Shown here piece after piece: positions 38,668-46,950 of a DNA stretch of 64,000 nucleotides. The DNA lies in the NCBI RefSeq assembly GCF_018982885.2, contig NZ_CP081848.1, positions 3,286,001 through 3,350,000 of the forward strand, in the 5' to 3' direction. The position numbers and the translations under genes are program-made. The stretch is from Polymorphobacter megasporae. Lineage in GTDB: Bacteria > Pseudomonadota > Alphaproteobacteria > Sphingomonadales > Sphingomonadaceae. The first letter of the stretch is position 1, and every line of letters starts with the position of its first letter. A model generated the notes under the pieces. The model saw nothing but the letters and a program-made list of their open reading frames with translations, did not search any database and was not told the DNA's origin.

Positions 38668-38802
38668 CACGCCGCGGTTGTGAACGGACGACAGTTGGGG
38701 GTCAAGCGGCGGGTTGGCAGGTGCGGCGACTTCCCGCTTGCTGGGGGGCGATTGGCGACGTGCAATGCGGATCAACCGTCGGTCCCACACCCACCTTCTG
38801 CC

Positions 38803-38893
38803 GTCACCCCGGCGAAGGCCGGGGCCCAACCTCGTGCAAGCACCGAACTGCGCGTTGCGGGGCGAGTTGGGCCCCGGCCTTCGCCGGGGTGAC
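38803..38893. repeat. Palindromic repeat (GTCACCCCGG family)
   Basis: Outer arms GTCACCCCGGCGAAGGCCGG and its complement with inner GGGCCCAAC / GTTGGGCCC, and a central loop containing GTGCAAGCACC and GCGCGTTGC. The same element, inverted, is at 57179-57269. It lies between xseB and trcR. Confidence 0.9.
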
Positions 38894-38930
38894 GGCCGAG
38901 ATGACGGCGACGTGCCGCCGGCTCCCCAAA

Positions 38931-39620
38931 CTACCGCCGGAAAAGTGCGTCGCCCTGCTGCTGAGCGGTGCCAACCTCGGGAGCCGGACCATGCTCGGCG
39001 ATGTGTGCGGCCGCCACGCGCTCCGCGTGAAGCTGCTCGATCAACTGGGCGCGCTCCTCGACGATCTTGCCCTCGTCGATGTTGGTGTCGACGCCGGCCT
39101 TCTTCGCCGCTGCCAGCACGAGCACGTCGAGTTCGCGCTGCGGGCACAGGCCGAGCGTGACCGGGTCCTTCGGCGTGATGTTGGCGATGTTCCAATGCGA
39201 CTTGTCGCGGATCGCGGCGATCGTCGTCTTGGTCGTGCCGATCAGGCGGCTGATCTGGTTGTCGGTGACTTCGGGGTGGTTGCGGACGATCCACGCGATG
39301 CCGTCGGGCTTGTCCTGACGCATCGACACCGGCGTATAACGCGGGCCCTTGGTCCGGCGCTCCTGCTCGGGCTGCTTTTCGAGAACCAGCCGGCGCGACG
39401 GGTCGGCGGCGACCCGGTCGATCTCGGCCTGGGTCAGCTCGCCCGAACGGATCGGGTCGCGCCCGGTCAGCTTGGTGGCGGCGGTATCGTCGGCAATCGC
39501 CTGGATTTCAAGGATGTGGAGCCCGCAGAAAACCGCGATCTGTTCGAAGGTCAGCGCCGTATTGTCGACCAGCCACGCGGCAGTGGCGTGCGCCATCAAG
39601 GGTGTCGTCGGAGCGCTCAT
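38931..39620 (-). CDS. trcR: Cell-cycle transcriptional regulator TrcR (DUF1013)
   Basis: A 229-residue TrcR, a conserved alphaproteobacterial regulator that binds promoters in cell-cycle control. The family sequence is LMAHATAAWLVDNTALTFEQ at the start, AVFCGLHILEIQAIADD, GPRYTPVSMRQDKPDGIAW, a helix-turn-helix near ISRLIGTTKTTIAAIRDKSH, and LVLAAAKKAGVDTNIDEGK. ATG 39620 is the start after a conserved leader hairpin (39653-39674). The open frame extends far upstream across kynU, but that is not real coding. Confidence 0.93.
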   Translation of the reverse strand: MSAPTTPLMAHATAAWLVDNTALTFEQIAVFCGLHILEIQAIADDTAATKLTGRDPIRSGELTQAEIDRVAADPSRRLVLEKQPEQERRTKGPRYTPVSMRQDKPDGIAWIVRNHPEVTDNQISRLIGTTKTTIAAIRDKSHWNIANITPKDPVTLGLCPQRELDVLVLAAAKKAGVDTNIDEGKIVEERAQLIEQLHAERVAAAHIAEHGPAPEVGTAQQQGDALFRR

Positions 39621-39652
39621 CGGCTGAAAACCTTGCAAGTGAATATAGAAAG

Positions 39653-39674
39653 GGCCGCCCCTTGCGGAGCGGCC
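39653..39674 (-). promoter_or_regulatory. 5' leader hairpin of trcR
   Basis: Minus-strand stem GGCCGCTCC / GGGGCGGCC (nine pairs, one G-U) with a GCAA tetraloop, followed by CTTTCTATATTC, ends 33 bases before the trcR ATG. It could be an attenuator or a stability element. It lies in the 117-base gap between the divergent trcR and kynU genes. Confidence 0.55.
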
Positions 39675-39737
39675 ATGTGACAAGTTGATGTAGGCGCGAT
39701 ACCCCGCCCGATCAACCAATGACTTGGACCCCCGGCA

Positions 39738-40955
39738 ATGATTTCCCGTAACGATTGCCTCGCGCTCGACGCCGCCGACGGCCTCGCCTTCGCCCGCGCG
39801 CGGTTCGCGTTGCCCGACGGGCTGATCTACCTCGACGGCAATTCGCTCGGTGCCCTCCCCCGCCGCACCGCCACGCGCGTCGCCGACACCGTGACGCGCG
39901 AATGGGGCGAGGGACTGATCCGCAGCTGGAACGACGCGCAATGGATCGACGCCCCGGCAAAGATCGGTGCCAAGATCGCGCGGCTGGTCGGCGCGGCGGG
40001 CGACGAGGTGATCGTCACCGACTCGGTCTCGGTCAACATCTTCAAGCTCGCCGCCGCCGCACTCGCGCTCCGCCCCGACCGCCGCGTCATCGTCACCGAG
40101 GCGGGCAACTTCCCGACCGACGTCTATGTCCTGCAGGGACTTGCGGCACTTACCGGGATCGACCTTCGCGTGGTCGAGCGCGACGCGATCGCCGCCGCGC
40201 TCGACGAAACGGTCGCGCTGCTGCTGCTGACCCAGACGCACTACCGGACCGGAGCGGTCCACGACATGGCGGCAATGACCGCCGCCGCGCACGCCGCCGG
40301 CGCGCTGGCGTGCTGGGATCTGAGCCACAGCGTCGGCGCGATCGCAGTCGAGCTCGACGCAGCGCACGCCGACATGGCGGTCGGCTGCGGCTATAAATTC
40401 CTCAACGGTGGACCGGGCGCCCCCGCGTTCGCCTATGTCTCGCGCCGCCACCACGACGGGCTGCGCCAGCCGCTGTCGGGCTGGATGGGCCACGCCGCGC
40501 CGTTCGCGTTCGAGGGCGACTACCGCCCCGCCGCCGGGATCGCGCAGATGCTGTCGGGAACCCCAGGCGTCCTCGGCATGGCGGCGCTTGGCGCGGGCGT
40601 CGCGACCTTCGACGGGATCGACATGGCGGCGGCGGCGGCAAAGTCGCGTGCGCTCGGCGACCTGATGATCGACCTGATCGAACAACGCTGCCCCGAAATC
40701 GGCATCGCCTGCCCGCGCGACCACCGCGGCGCACACGTCAGCCTGAGCCATCCCAACGCCTATGAACTCTGCCAGGCCCTGATCGCCCGCGGCGTCATCG
40801 GCGACTTCCGCCCGCCCGACGTCCTGCGGCTGGGATTCCCGGCGCTGTATGTGCGGTACGCCGACGTGTGGGACGCGGTCGAATATCTCTCGCGCGTGCT
40901 GGCGAGCGGGGAGTGGCGCGAAGCGAGGTTTGCGGTGCGGCGCGCGGTGACTTGA
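39738..40955 (+). CDS. kynU: Kynureninase
   Basis: A 405-residue PLP enzyme of the aminotransferase class V fold, which splits kynurenine to anthranilate and alanine in tryptophan breakdown. It has IYLDGNSLGALP near the start, and the PLP-lysine motif GCGYKFLNGGPGAPAF near residue 220. The phrases DLSHSVGAIAVEL, QPLSGWMGHAAPF and RGVIGDFRPPDVLRLG follow. Full length and complete. No other kynurenine genes are adjacent, so it stands alone. It is divergent from trcR. Confidence 0.94.
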   Translation: MISRNDCLALDAADGLAFARARFALPDGLIYLDGNSLGALPRRTATRVADTVTREWGEGLIRSWNDAQWIDAPAKIGAKIARLVGAAGDEVIVTDSVSVNIFKLAAAALALRPDRRVIVTEAGNFPTDVYVLQGLAALTGIDLRVVERDAIAAALDETVALLLLTQTHYRTGAVHDMAAMTAAAHAAGALACWDLSHSVGAIAVELDAAHADMAVGCGYKFLNGGPGAPAFAYVSRRHHDGLRQPLSGWMGHAAPFAFEGDYRPAAGIAQMLSGTPGVLGMAALGAGVATFDGIDMAAAAAKSRALGDLMIDLIEQRCPEIGIACPRDHRGAHVSLSHPNAYELCQALIARGVIGDFRPPDVLRLGFPALYVRYADVWDAVEYLSRVLASGEWREARFAVRRAVT

Positions 40956-41040
40956 GGTTTGCGCGGCGAGCGGTGAATCGCCCCGTCATCAGCAGTGGAG
41001 ATTGTTCAGGAGCGTGCCCATACCTGCGGTGATATTTCAG

Positions 41041-41604
41041 TTAAGCCCGATTGACCGCCTTCAGCATCCGCTCGATCTGCTCGGCGAAGACGGTTCGACC
41101 GCGGAGGGCGGTGTCAGACCCCCCGGGTGCATCGGACTCATTGAACAAGAGGCTCCAATCCCGCCCGGTGGGATCGGTGCCGTCGTTTTCCTGGAGCCAC
41201 ATTTCAAAATAAAATGGCGAGAGACGGATGATCTTCTCCGCATCGACGAAAGTGCAAAAGCGGCAGAATGCCTCCTCTGCCTCAATTGGGAAGGGATTAT
41301 AGTGTTTGTAGACGAACCATCGCATGTGTTTGAGTGTTGCTCCGAGGATCGACCGTTGTGGAACATGGCCGTCGCGGACGAAGTAGCCGATCTTTGAAAA
41401 TAGCGTATCCAATAGCACGGCATTATACTCGGCGAGACGCGAGTGATCCTTTGATCCGCGCGGGTCCCATTCGAGGTTGGTGGTCGCGCCGATCAGGAGA
41501 TGCGCTAGATCATGAGACGGATAGATGTTGGTGGGACCATCGTTCGAGAACGTCGCCGATCCGAGGCTGATGCTTTGATGCTCCCTGGTCCAACACAACG
41601 ACAT
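41041..41604 (-). CDS. Unknown protein in a P450 operon
   Basis: A 187-residue protein I do not recognise. It has no signal peptide or membrane segment. Notable stretches are IYPSHDLAHLLIGATTNLEW, AEYNAVLLDTLFSKIGYFVRDG and LSPFYFEMWLQENDGTD, with histidines and aspartates that could bind metal. The base composition is less GC-rich than the neighbourhood. It is last in a tight operon after the P450 gene. ATG 41604 is used here; a TTG at 41634 would overlap the P450 stop (TTGA) and is equally plausible. Confidence 0.7.
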   Translation of the reverse strand: MSLCWTREHQSISLGSATFSNDGPTNIYPSHDLAHLLIGATTNLEWDPRGSKDHSRLAEYNAVLLDTLFSKIGYFVRDGHVPQRSILGATLKHMRWFVYKHYNPFPIEAEEAFCRFCTFVDAEKIIRLSPFYFEMWLQENDGTDPTGRDWSLLFNESDAPGGSDTALRGRTVFAEQIERMLKAVNRA

Positions 41605-41630
41605 GGTCCTTGCGGATGGCTGCCGACTAA

Positions 41631-42848
41631 TCAACGCGGTTTAACCTGGAATGTCAGAAGGCCTTCGCGCGGAAACGAGATGACCCGGTCTGCGGTGGCC
41701 ATCGGCATGCGATCACTCGGCATCAGCGTCACGGGCGAACTGTCGGCGCAGACAACTTTGAGCACTTCGATGAGTAGCCGGAGCGAATAGCTTCTTCCCG
41801 GGCATAATCGCGCTCCGATGCCAAACGGGAGATAGCGAAACCGAGAATGACTCGCCGGCTCCTGGAAACGTTCGGGGTAGAAGTTGTCCGGCATTTCCCA
41901 ATGCTTAGGATTTCGATGTAAAAACAGGGCGCTGATGAGGAACTCGGCGGAACCTTCGCTGCCGTCGTCATGCAGCGTTCGATAGCCGAATTGATGAAAG
42001 GGAGGGTAGAGGCGAAGCACCTCATAGAGGAAGATCTTTGCGAACTCAGGATCGCGATTGATCTTGCCGACATACCAGGGTGTCGCAGCGAGGCATAACA
42101 GACAGAAGGAAAGTGTCGAGGCGAGGCTAAACGTCGAGACAAGGATCGCCGTCAGCTCACCGCGGAATTGTTTCTCCGTTATCGTACCCGCGTTACGCTG
42201 ATGCTGCAGCGCTTCTAACCATGAGCCAGGCCGCGGCTCTGCCGATGCTTCGAGCATCTGCTCGAGTTTGCGCGCTAAATGCCGCATTCGCCGCGCTTGT
42301 CGAAATAAGCCTAGGTCGAGCAACCACCGGATCGGGGCAAAGATGGGCAGGTGAAGCCGAAACGAGTACATAAAGGCCTCGACACGCAACGGACGCCAGC
42401 CAGGTGAAAAGTTAGTGCTGTCGATGAAGTCGCGAATATTTGGCGGTACGAATGCGCCGAGAAGTGTTTCAAGCAGGGTTACGTATAGCGAACGTACTGC
42501 GACCGGAGCGATTGTGACGCGATGCTCGCACGTGGCGTAAACCGCCTTGTCGAACAATCTTTCGACGAGCTCGACGGCGATGGATGGGTAATCCGCGGCC
42601 GCCGGGAAACACTTCAACAGCATCCCACGCATAAATGCGGCATGTTCGTCGGAACTTACGAGTATCGAGTCTCGGCTGAGGTGAAACGCGCTGAGAAGCG
42701 CCATGAGTACGCTCGATCGCGTAAACTTCTTTTTGACGTAGCGCTCGATACGCTCGGGTTCACTCGTAATCTCGACTCGACGGCGCAACCAAGGCAGGGC
42801 GTAGACCTTGTCCACGCCCTGCCACCAATATGGTCTCAGTTCGCGCAT
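41631..42848 (-). CDS. Cytochrome P450 lacking the acid-alcohol pair
   Basis: A 405-residue soluble P450-like heme protein. The heme-ligand motif FGIGARLCPG places the thiolate cysteine at 349. The ExxR motif is E276-VL-R279 (YEVLRLYPP), and PERFQEPASHSRFRYLPFG matches the PERF region. The I helix (about 231-253, with STFSLASTL) has no [AG]Gx[DE]T, so the acid-alcohol pair for O2 activation is absent, as in peroxygenase or isomerase-type P450s. It is in an operon with a proline-rich CFI-box-like protein upstream (13-base overlap) and an unknown gene downstream. Substrate unknown. Confidence 0.9.
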   Translation of the reverse strand: MRELRPYWWQGVDKVYALPWLRRRVEITSEPERIERYVKKKFTRSSVLMALLSAFHLSRDSILVSSDEHAAFMRGMLLKCFPAAADYPSIAVELVERLFDKAVYATCEHRVTIAPVAVRSLYVTLLETLLGAFVPPNIRDFIDSTNFSPGWRPLRVEAFMYSFRLHLPIFAPIRWLLDLGLFRQARRMRHLARKLEQMLEASAEPRPGSWLEALQHQRNAGTITEKQFRGELTAILVSTFSLASTLSFCLLCLAATPWYVGKINRDPEFAKIFLYEVLRLYPPFHQFGYRTLHDDGSEGSAEFLISALFLHRNPKHWEMPDNFYPERFQEPASHSRFRYLPFGIGARLCPGRSYSLRLLIEVLKVVCADSSPVTLMPSDRMPMATADRVISFPREGLLTFQVKPR

Positions 42849-43444
42849 GCAGCGATGGTTGCCGCCGAAGACCTTTTGCGGAAGGCGAGACGGACCTGCT
42901 TGTGAATCAACTCCACCCGCATCGCCGCCTTGAGTACAAGGAATCGGACACCGTAGGGCAATTGCTTCTGCCCTACGCCCCGCAGCCCATAAGCGTACAC
43001 TGCATCGACTTCCGCTCGATCAGTGTAACGCAACGCGCGGGCATTGATCAGACTTGCAGTGACGAACGTGTACCATTCTTGAGCCAAATCATATTTCCCG
43101 GCTTTGATCAGACCGGTGATCGGTTTCATGTGGTGCTGCCAAAACGACACCCACTGGTCATCCGTTGAACGGGCGACGATGAGCGGCGCTACTTGGTAAT
43201 AGAGCGCGACCGCCTGTCGGTCGCGCAGGGAGTCCATGTGCCCGTCGCGCAGCCCACGGGCCAACTGAAGCGGCTCGCTGTCATCGGCCATTCCCATCGC
43301 CCGAACGGCAGCAGTCGTGAGAAAGCAGGGGTTGGGTGACGGCGGCGGCGGCGGCGGCGGGTCCGGATAGGGAGGCGGAGGCGGTGGTACAGGGATGGAA
43401 CCGACGACATCGGCGGTGACGACCTGATCAGTCTTGTCGACCAT
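42836..43444 (-). CDS. Proline-rich protein with a CFI-box-like motif
   Basis: A 202-residue protein. After a short start it has a proline-rich stretch at about 18-39 (IPVPPPPPPYPDPPPPPPP), then CFLTTAAVRAMGMADDSEPL starting at Cys40. This matches the C-F-[IL]-x-T-A box, followed by a helical LARGLRDGHM, seen in CFI-box-type proteins of unknown role. A second helical part (FWQHHMKPITGLIKAGKYDL, then ALRYTDRAEVDAVYAYG) and a basic C-terminus follow. No signal peptide is visible. It is first in the operon. Codon use and A+T differ from the neighbours, suggesting transfer. Confidence 0.75.
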   Translation of the reverse strand: MVDKTDQVVTADVVGSIPVPPPPPPYPDPPPPPPPSPNPCFLTTAAVRAMGMADDSEPLQLARGLRDGHMDSLRDRQAVALYYQVAPLIVARSTDDQWVSFWQHHMKPITGLIKAGKYDLAQEWYTFVTASLINARALRYTDRAEVDAVYAYGLRGVGQKQLPYGVRFLVLKAAMRVELIHKQVRLAFRKRSSAATIAACAN

Positions 43445-43610
43445 GATTCTGCCTTACGTTACGGTGACGGAACGAATGGCACGATCTTCGTCAGAGGGCG
43501 CAGTGTCAACGTTTATTTGCGGAAGCGTTGCGAGAGTTGCCTTCCTGTCGTCCGACAGACGATGACCGACCACGTGTGGGGCAAAGCCGCCATCATGCGC
43601 CCCAAACAAA

Positions 43611-43688
43611 CCGCTGTCCTACACCCCGCCGTCTGGACTAGCCTCCCCCCGTCGCCACCGGGCCGCGCTCGTTCTTTCTCATCGCTGG
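43611..43688 (+). repeat. CTGTCCTACA/TTCTCAT repeat
   Basis: A clear copy: CCGCTGTCCTACACCCC at the left, core GTCGCCACCGGGCCGCGCTC, and right end GTTCTTTCTCATCGCTGG. It lies in the 400-base gap between the P450 operon and the PKHD gene and is followed downstream by two copies of a related motif (43742-43846). Confidence 0.85.
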
Positions 43689-43741
43689 CCTACGGCAAGT
43701 CGACGCCTTCGCGGACGAGGCGAACACGTTTCAAACGTTGT

Positions 43742-43846
43742 GAAAACGTCGACTCTGTCAACTTAAGCGGGGGAACACTTTTCCGCTGCGGACGCCCCGG
43801 GACTCGTGTCCGCAACGACGGAAACGTCAACTCTGTCAACTTAACG
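43742..43846 (+). repeat. Two copies of a GTCRACTCTGTCAACTTAA motif
   Basis: GAAAACGTCGACTCTGTCAA (43742 on) recurs as GGAAACGTCAACTCTGTCAA (43820 on), 78 bases apart, each followed by CTTAA. They resemble the GTGGACTTGTGTAACTTTC motif found after other copies of the repeat. Confidence 0.8.
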
Positions 43847-43849
43847 CTC

Positions 43850-44533
43850 TCAGCTGTCCGCCCAGCGCCGGACGAGGTTGTGGTAGATGCCGGTCAGGCT
43901 GACCACCTCGGCGTCGCCGATCCCGTCGCGGCCAGCGAGCCGCTGAATCGTGCGGTCGAGGTCGAACAGCAATGCCCGCGCGCCGTCGTCGCGGACCATC
44001 GACTGGACCCAGAAGAAGCTCGCCAGCCGGACTCCGCGGGTGACCGGCTCGACGCGGTGGAGGCTCGAGGCGGGGTAGAGGACCATGCTGCCGGCGGGGA
44101 GCTTGATGACCTGGCCGCCGCTGGCGTCCTCGACGATCAGCTCGCCGCCGTCGTAGCTGTCGGGGTCATTTAGGAACAAGGTCGCCGAGAGGTCGGTGCG
44201 GAGCTTGACGCTTGTCCCCCGGATCGGGCGGATCGCATTGTCGATGTGGGTGCCGAACGACTGCCCCCCGGCGTAGCGGTTGAACAGCGGCGGGAAGGTG
44301 CGGAGCGGCAGCGCGGCGGCGACGAACAGGTCGCTGGCGCCGAGCGCGTCGAGGACCACGTCGCCCCATTTGCGCGCGACCGGCGACGTCTCGGACAGCT
44401 GCTCGTTGTCCTTGACCGGGGCGGATTGCAGCCCGGCGGTGATGCGCCCGTCGCCCCATGTCGCCGCGTCGAGGTCGGCGACGCACGCCGCGACCTGCTC
44501 GGGGGAGAAGACATCGGGGATGACGAGGAGCAT
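43850..44533 (-). CDS. PKHD-type Fe(II)/2-oxoglutarate hydroxylase
   Basis: A 227-residue 2-oxoglutarate/Fe(II)-dependent dioxygenase of the PiuC/YbiX family. The iron ligands His96 and Asp98 are in [10 protein letters not shown], the distal His159 in SSLHRVEPV, and the 2-oxoglutarate arginine is Arg169 (RGVR). Such genes usually sit beside a siderophore receptor and are iron-repressed, although the substrate is unsettled. Here the receptor gene lies just upstream on the same strand with a palindromic repeat between. Confidence 0.93.
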   Translation of the reverse strand: MLLVIPDVFSPEQVAACVADLDAATWGDGRITAGLQSAPVKDNEQLSETSPVARKWGDVVLDALGASDLFVAAALPLRTFPPLFNRYAGGQSFGTHIDNAIRPIRGTSVKLRTDLSATLFLNDPDSYDGGELIVEDASGGQVIKLPAGSMVLYPASSLHRVEPVTRGVRLASFFWVQSMVRDDGARALLFDLDRTIQRLAGRDGIGDAEVVSLTGIYHNLVRRWADS

Positions 44534-44552
44534 GGGGGACCCTACCGTGGCT

Positions 44553-44626
44553 GTTATCCCCGCGAAAGCAGGGACCCAAAGTCACCGACGGCAGTGACCT
44601 TGGGTCCCCGCCTGCGCGGGGATGAC
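44553..44626. repeat. Palindromic repeat (GTCATCCCCGCG family)
   Basis: Arms GTTATCCCCGCGAAAGCAGG and the complement CCGCCTGCGCGGGGATGAC, inner GGACCCAAAGTCAC / GTGACCTTGGGTCC. It separates the siderophore receptor from the PKHD gene and may form an RNA hairpin in a common transcript. Confidence 0.88.
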
Positions 44627-44646
44627 AATTACAGCTTGAGGCGCAG

Positions 44647-46929
44647 TTAGAGCTTGAAGCGCAACGTCGCCAGCAACGACCGTCCGGGAGCCTCGTAGGC
44701 GAACGGCGCGGCCGAGCGATAGATCGCGTCGTAGTAGGTCTTGTTGGTCAGGTTGAGCAGGTTGAGCTGGACCTCGATCTTGCTCGTGACCGATGCCTTG
44801 GCGGTCGCGTCGAAGCGCCAATAGCCCGGCAGCGTCGCGGTCTGGGCGATCGTCGTCCCGCCGTAGCGCGCGCTGTTGTAGAACGCCTGCCCGCCGACGG
44901 TGAAGCTGTCGAACAACCGGTACGTCGTCAGCATCGCGAAGCTGTTCTTGGCGACGTTGGGGAACGGACCCCCGGCAACGACCGGGTTGGTCGTCGCCAG
45001 CACCTTGGCGTCGAGGTAGGTATAGCCCCCGAATACCGCCCAGCGCGGGGTGATGTTGCCGCTCGCGCCGAGTTCGAAACCGTCGACGCGCTGCTTGCCG
45101 GCGAGGACCTGCGAGATGCCGCTCAACGGGTCGATGACACGGCCGTTGGTCTTGTCGGTGCGGAACACCGCCGCAGTCAGCAGGACATGGCCGCCCTTGC
45201 CCGCCTGGTACTTCGCCGCCGCCTCGTAGCTGTAGTTACGCTCGGGATCGAGGTTGTTCGTCGTCGGGCCGAGCCCGCCATAGGCGACTCCGCTGGCGTC
45301 GGTCTGCTCCCCGCTCGGGTTCGACGACGAGCTCGCCGAGACGTACAGCGTCGCCTTGGGCACCGGCTTCCACACCAGTCCGCCATTCCAGTTGACGAAG
45401 CTGCTGTGGTTGCGGAGCAGGGTCCGGGTCTGCGCCGGCGCAGTCGCGGTCAACGGCGTCGCCGACAGCGAGTTGCTCGACACGATATAGTCGTCGAAGC
45501 GGACCCCGGCACTGAGCTTGATCGTGTTGGTCAGGTCGATCGTATCGAGCAGGTACGCTGCCTTCGACACCACCAGCGTATCGGCGACCGCTCCGGACAG
45601 TGCGCGGAAGGGAACATAGGCGGGGTTGCGGGGATCGGGGTTGAACAGGTTCTGCGTGATGACCACCGGCGGCACGATGATCGTCCCGACGGTCTCCGAC
45701 CGGCCGTTGAGGAACAGGCGGTTGACGATGTCCTCGTGGTCGAACTCGACGCCGCCGACGAGGCTGTGGTGGAAGCTGCCGGTATCGAACTCGCCGCTCG
45801 CCTCGGTGGCGTTGGCCCACGTCTTGGCGCGAGCATTGCGGCTTTGCGCGTTGGACTGGACCGTCCACAGCGCCGGATTGGGGCTGGTGATGTTCGGCCG
45901 CTCGGGAGCGCCGGCGATATATTGGTTGAGCGTCTCGCCGTAGCGGGTCTTGCTGGTCAGCTTGATCCCCTCGGCCGGGCGCCATTCGAGCCGCGCGGTG
46001 CCGATGTCGGTCAGCGAATGGGTGAAGTCGCGCGCGAGCAGGCCGTAGAAGTTGTTGCGATTGACGTTGAACGGCTGCTGGCTGCGAACGTCGAACGGGA
46101 CGCCCCAGTCGGGCAGGCCGTCGGCGGTCAGGTGATAATAATCGAGGATGACATCGAAGTTCGGCGCCGCCTGCCACGCGAGGGACCCGGCGGCCCCCCA
46201 GCGGCGGCTGTAGGTATAGTCACGCCCGGCGACCCCGGCATCGGTGAACATGCCGTTGACGCGAACCTGGACCGTCTCCGACAGCTTGCGGTTGACGTCG
46301 GCGGTGAAGCGCCGCGTCGCGTCGGTGCCGCCAGTGATCTCGCCCTCGACGAAGTTGTTCATCTGCGGCGCCTTGCTGATCAGGCTGACCGCGCCGCCGG
46401 TGGTGCCGCGCCCGCCATAGGTCGACGACGGGCCCTTGACGATCTCGACCTGCTCGATCGCGAAGACCTCGCGGCTCGACACGCCGGGATCGCGGAGGCC
46501 GTCGATATAGACGTCGTTGCGGGCGTCGAAGCCGCGGATGAAGATACGGTCGCCGAACGCGTTGCCGCCCTCACCCGTGCCGAGCGTGACGCCCGGCTGG
46601 GTCCGCGCAAGGTCGCGGAAGCTGAGTGCGCCGAGATCCTGGATGACCTCCTTCGGGATGATCGTGATCGACTTCGGCGTGTCGGCGATCGCCTCGGTCA
46701 GCTTCGACGATGCCGACCGGTCGACCTTGTACGGCGCCGCGGCGTCGGCATAGGGGTTCGTGCCCGGAGCGCGGAAGCCGGTGACGACGATGTCGCTGCT
46801 CCCGCCCGCTGCATCGGCATCAACGGCGTCGGCAGCAGCAGCGTTCGCGGCCCCGCCAAGCAGCAACGCGGCGGTGAACGGTACGAGCGCGGGCGACCGC
46901 AGCGACAGCGGCATTCTGGTGTTCGACAA
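44647..46929 (-). CDS. TonB-dependent siderophore receptor
   Basis: A 760-residue outer-membrane siderophore receptor. It has a signal peptide (SPALVPFTAALLLGGAANAA), a plug with VTGFRAPG (TonB box-like) and QDLGALSFRDLARTQPGVTL, then RGFDARNDVYIDGLRDPG and VEIVKGPSSTYGGRGTTGG, the common FecA/FhuE/Fiu signature. The barrel ends in ATLRFKL. It takes up ferric siderophores, probably catechol or hydroxamate type. The TTG start at 46929 is supported by a GGGGA site six bases upstream, and ATG 46914 has none. A Fur-like region lies just before it. Confidence 0.94.
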   Translation of the reverse strand: MSNTRMPLSLRSPALVPFTAALLLGGAANAAAADAVDADAAGGSSDIVVTGFRAPGTNPYADAAAPYKVDRSASSKLTEAIADTPKSITIIPKEVIQDLGALSFRDLARTQPGVTLGTGEGGNAFGDRIFIRGFDARNDVYIDGLRDPGVSSREVFAIEQVEIVKGPSSTYGGRGTTGGAVSLISKAPQMNNFVEGEITGGTDATRRFTADVNRKLSETVQVRVNGMFTDAGVAGRDYTYSRRWGAAGSLAWQAAPNFDVILDYYHLTADGLPDWGVPFDVRSQQPFNVNRNNFYGLLARDFTHSLTDIGTARLEWRPAEGIKLTSKTRYGETLNQYIAGAPERPNITSPNPALWTVQSNAQSRNARAKTWANATEASGEFDTGSFHHSLVGGVEFDHEDIVNRLFLNGRSETVGTIIVPPVVITQNLFNPDPRNPAYVPFRALSGAVADTLVVSKAAYLLDTIDLTNTIKLSAGVRFDDYIVSSNSLSATPLTATAPAQTRTLLRNHSSFVNWNGGLVWKPVPKATLYVSASSSSNPSGEQTDASGVAYGGLGPTTNNLDPERNYSYEAAAKYQAGKGGHVLLTAAVFRTDKTNGRVIDPLSGISQVLAGKQRVDGFELGASGNITPRWAVFGGYTYLDAKVLATTNPVVAGGPFPNVAKNSFAMLTTYRLFDSFTVGGQAFYNSARYGGTTIAQTATLPGYWRFDATAKASVTSKIEVQLNLLNLTNKTYYDAIYRSAAPFAYEAPGRSLLATLRFKL

Positions 46930-46950
46930 TGGATTTCCCCGATGAGTGAG

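Noticed and set aside
39621-40751. Long upstream extension of trcR
   Set aside because: The extension is antisense to kynU, lacks homology, and the conserved TrcR start is at 39620.
43517-44173. Plus-strand frame across the repeat region and the PKHD gene
   Set aside because: The sequence is composed of repeat translation and an antisense stretch; no domain is seen.
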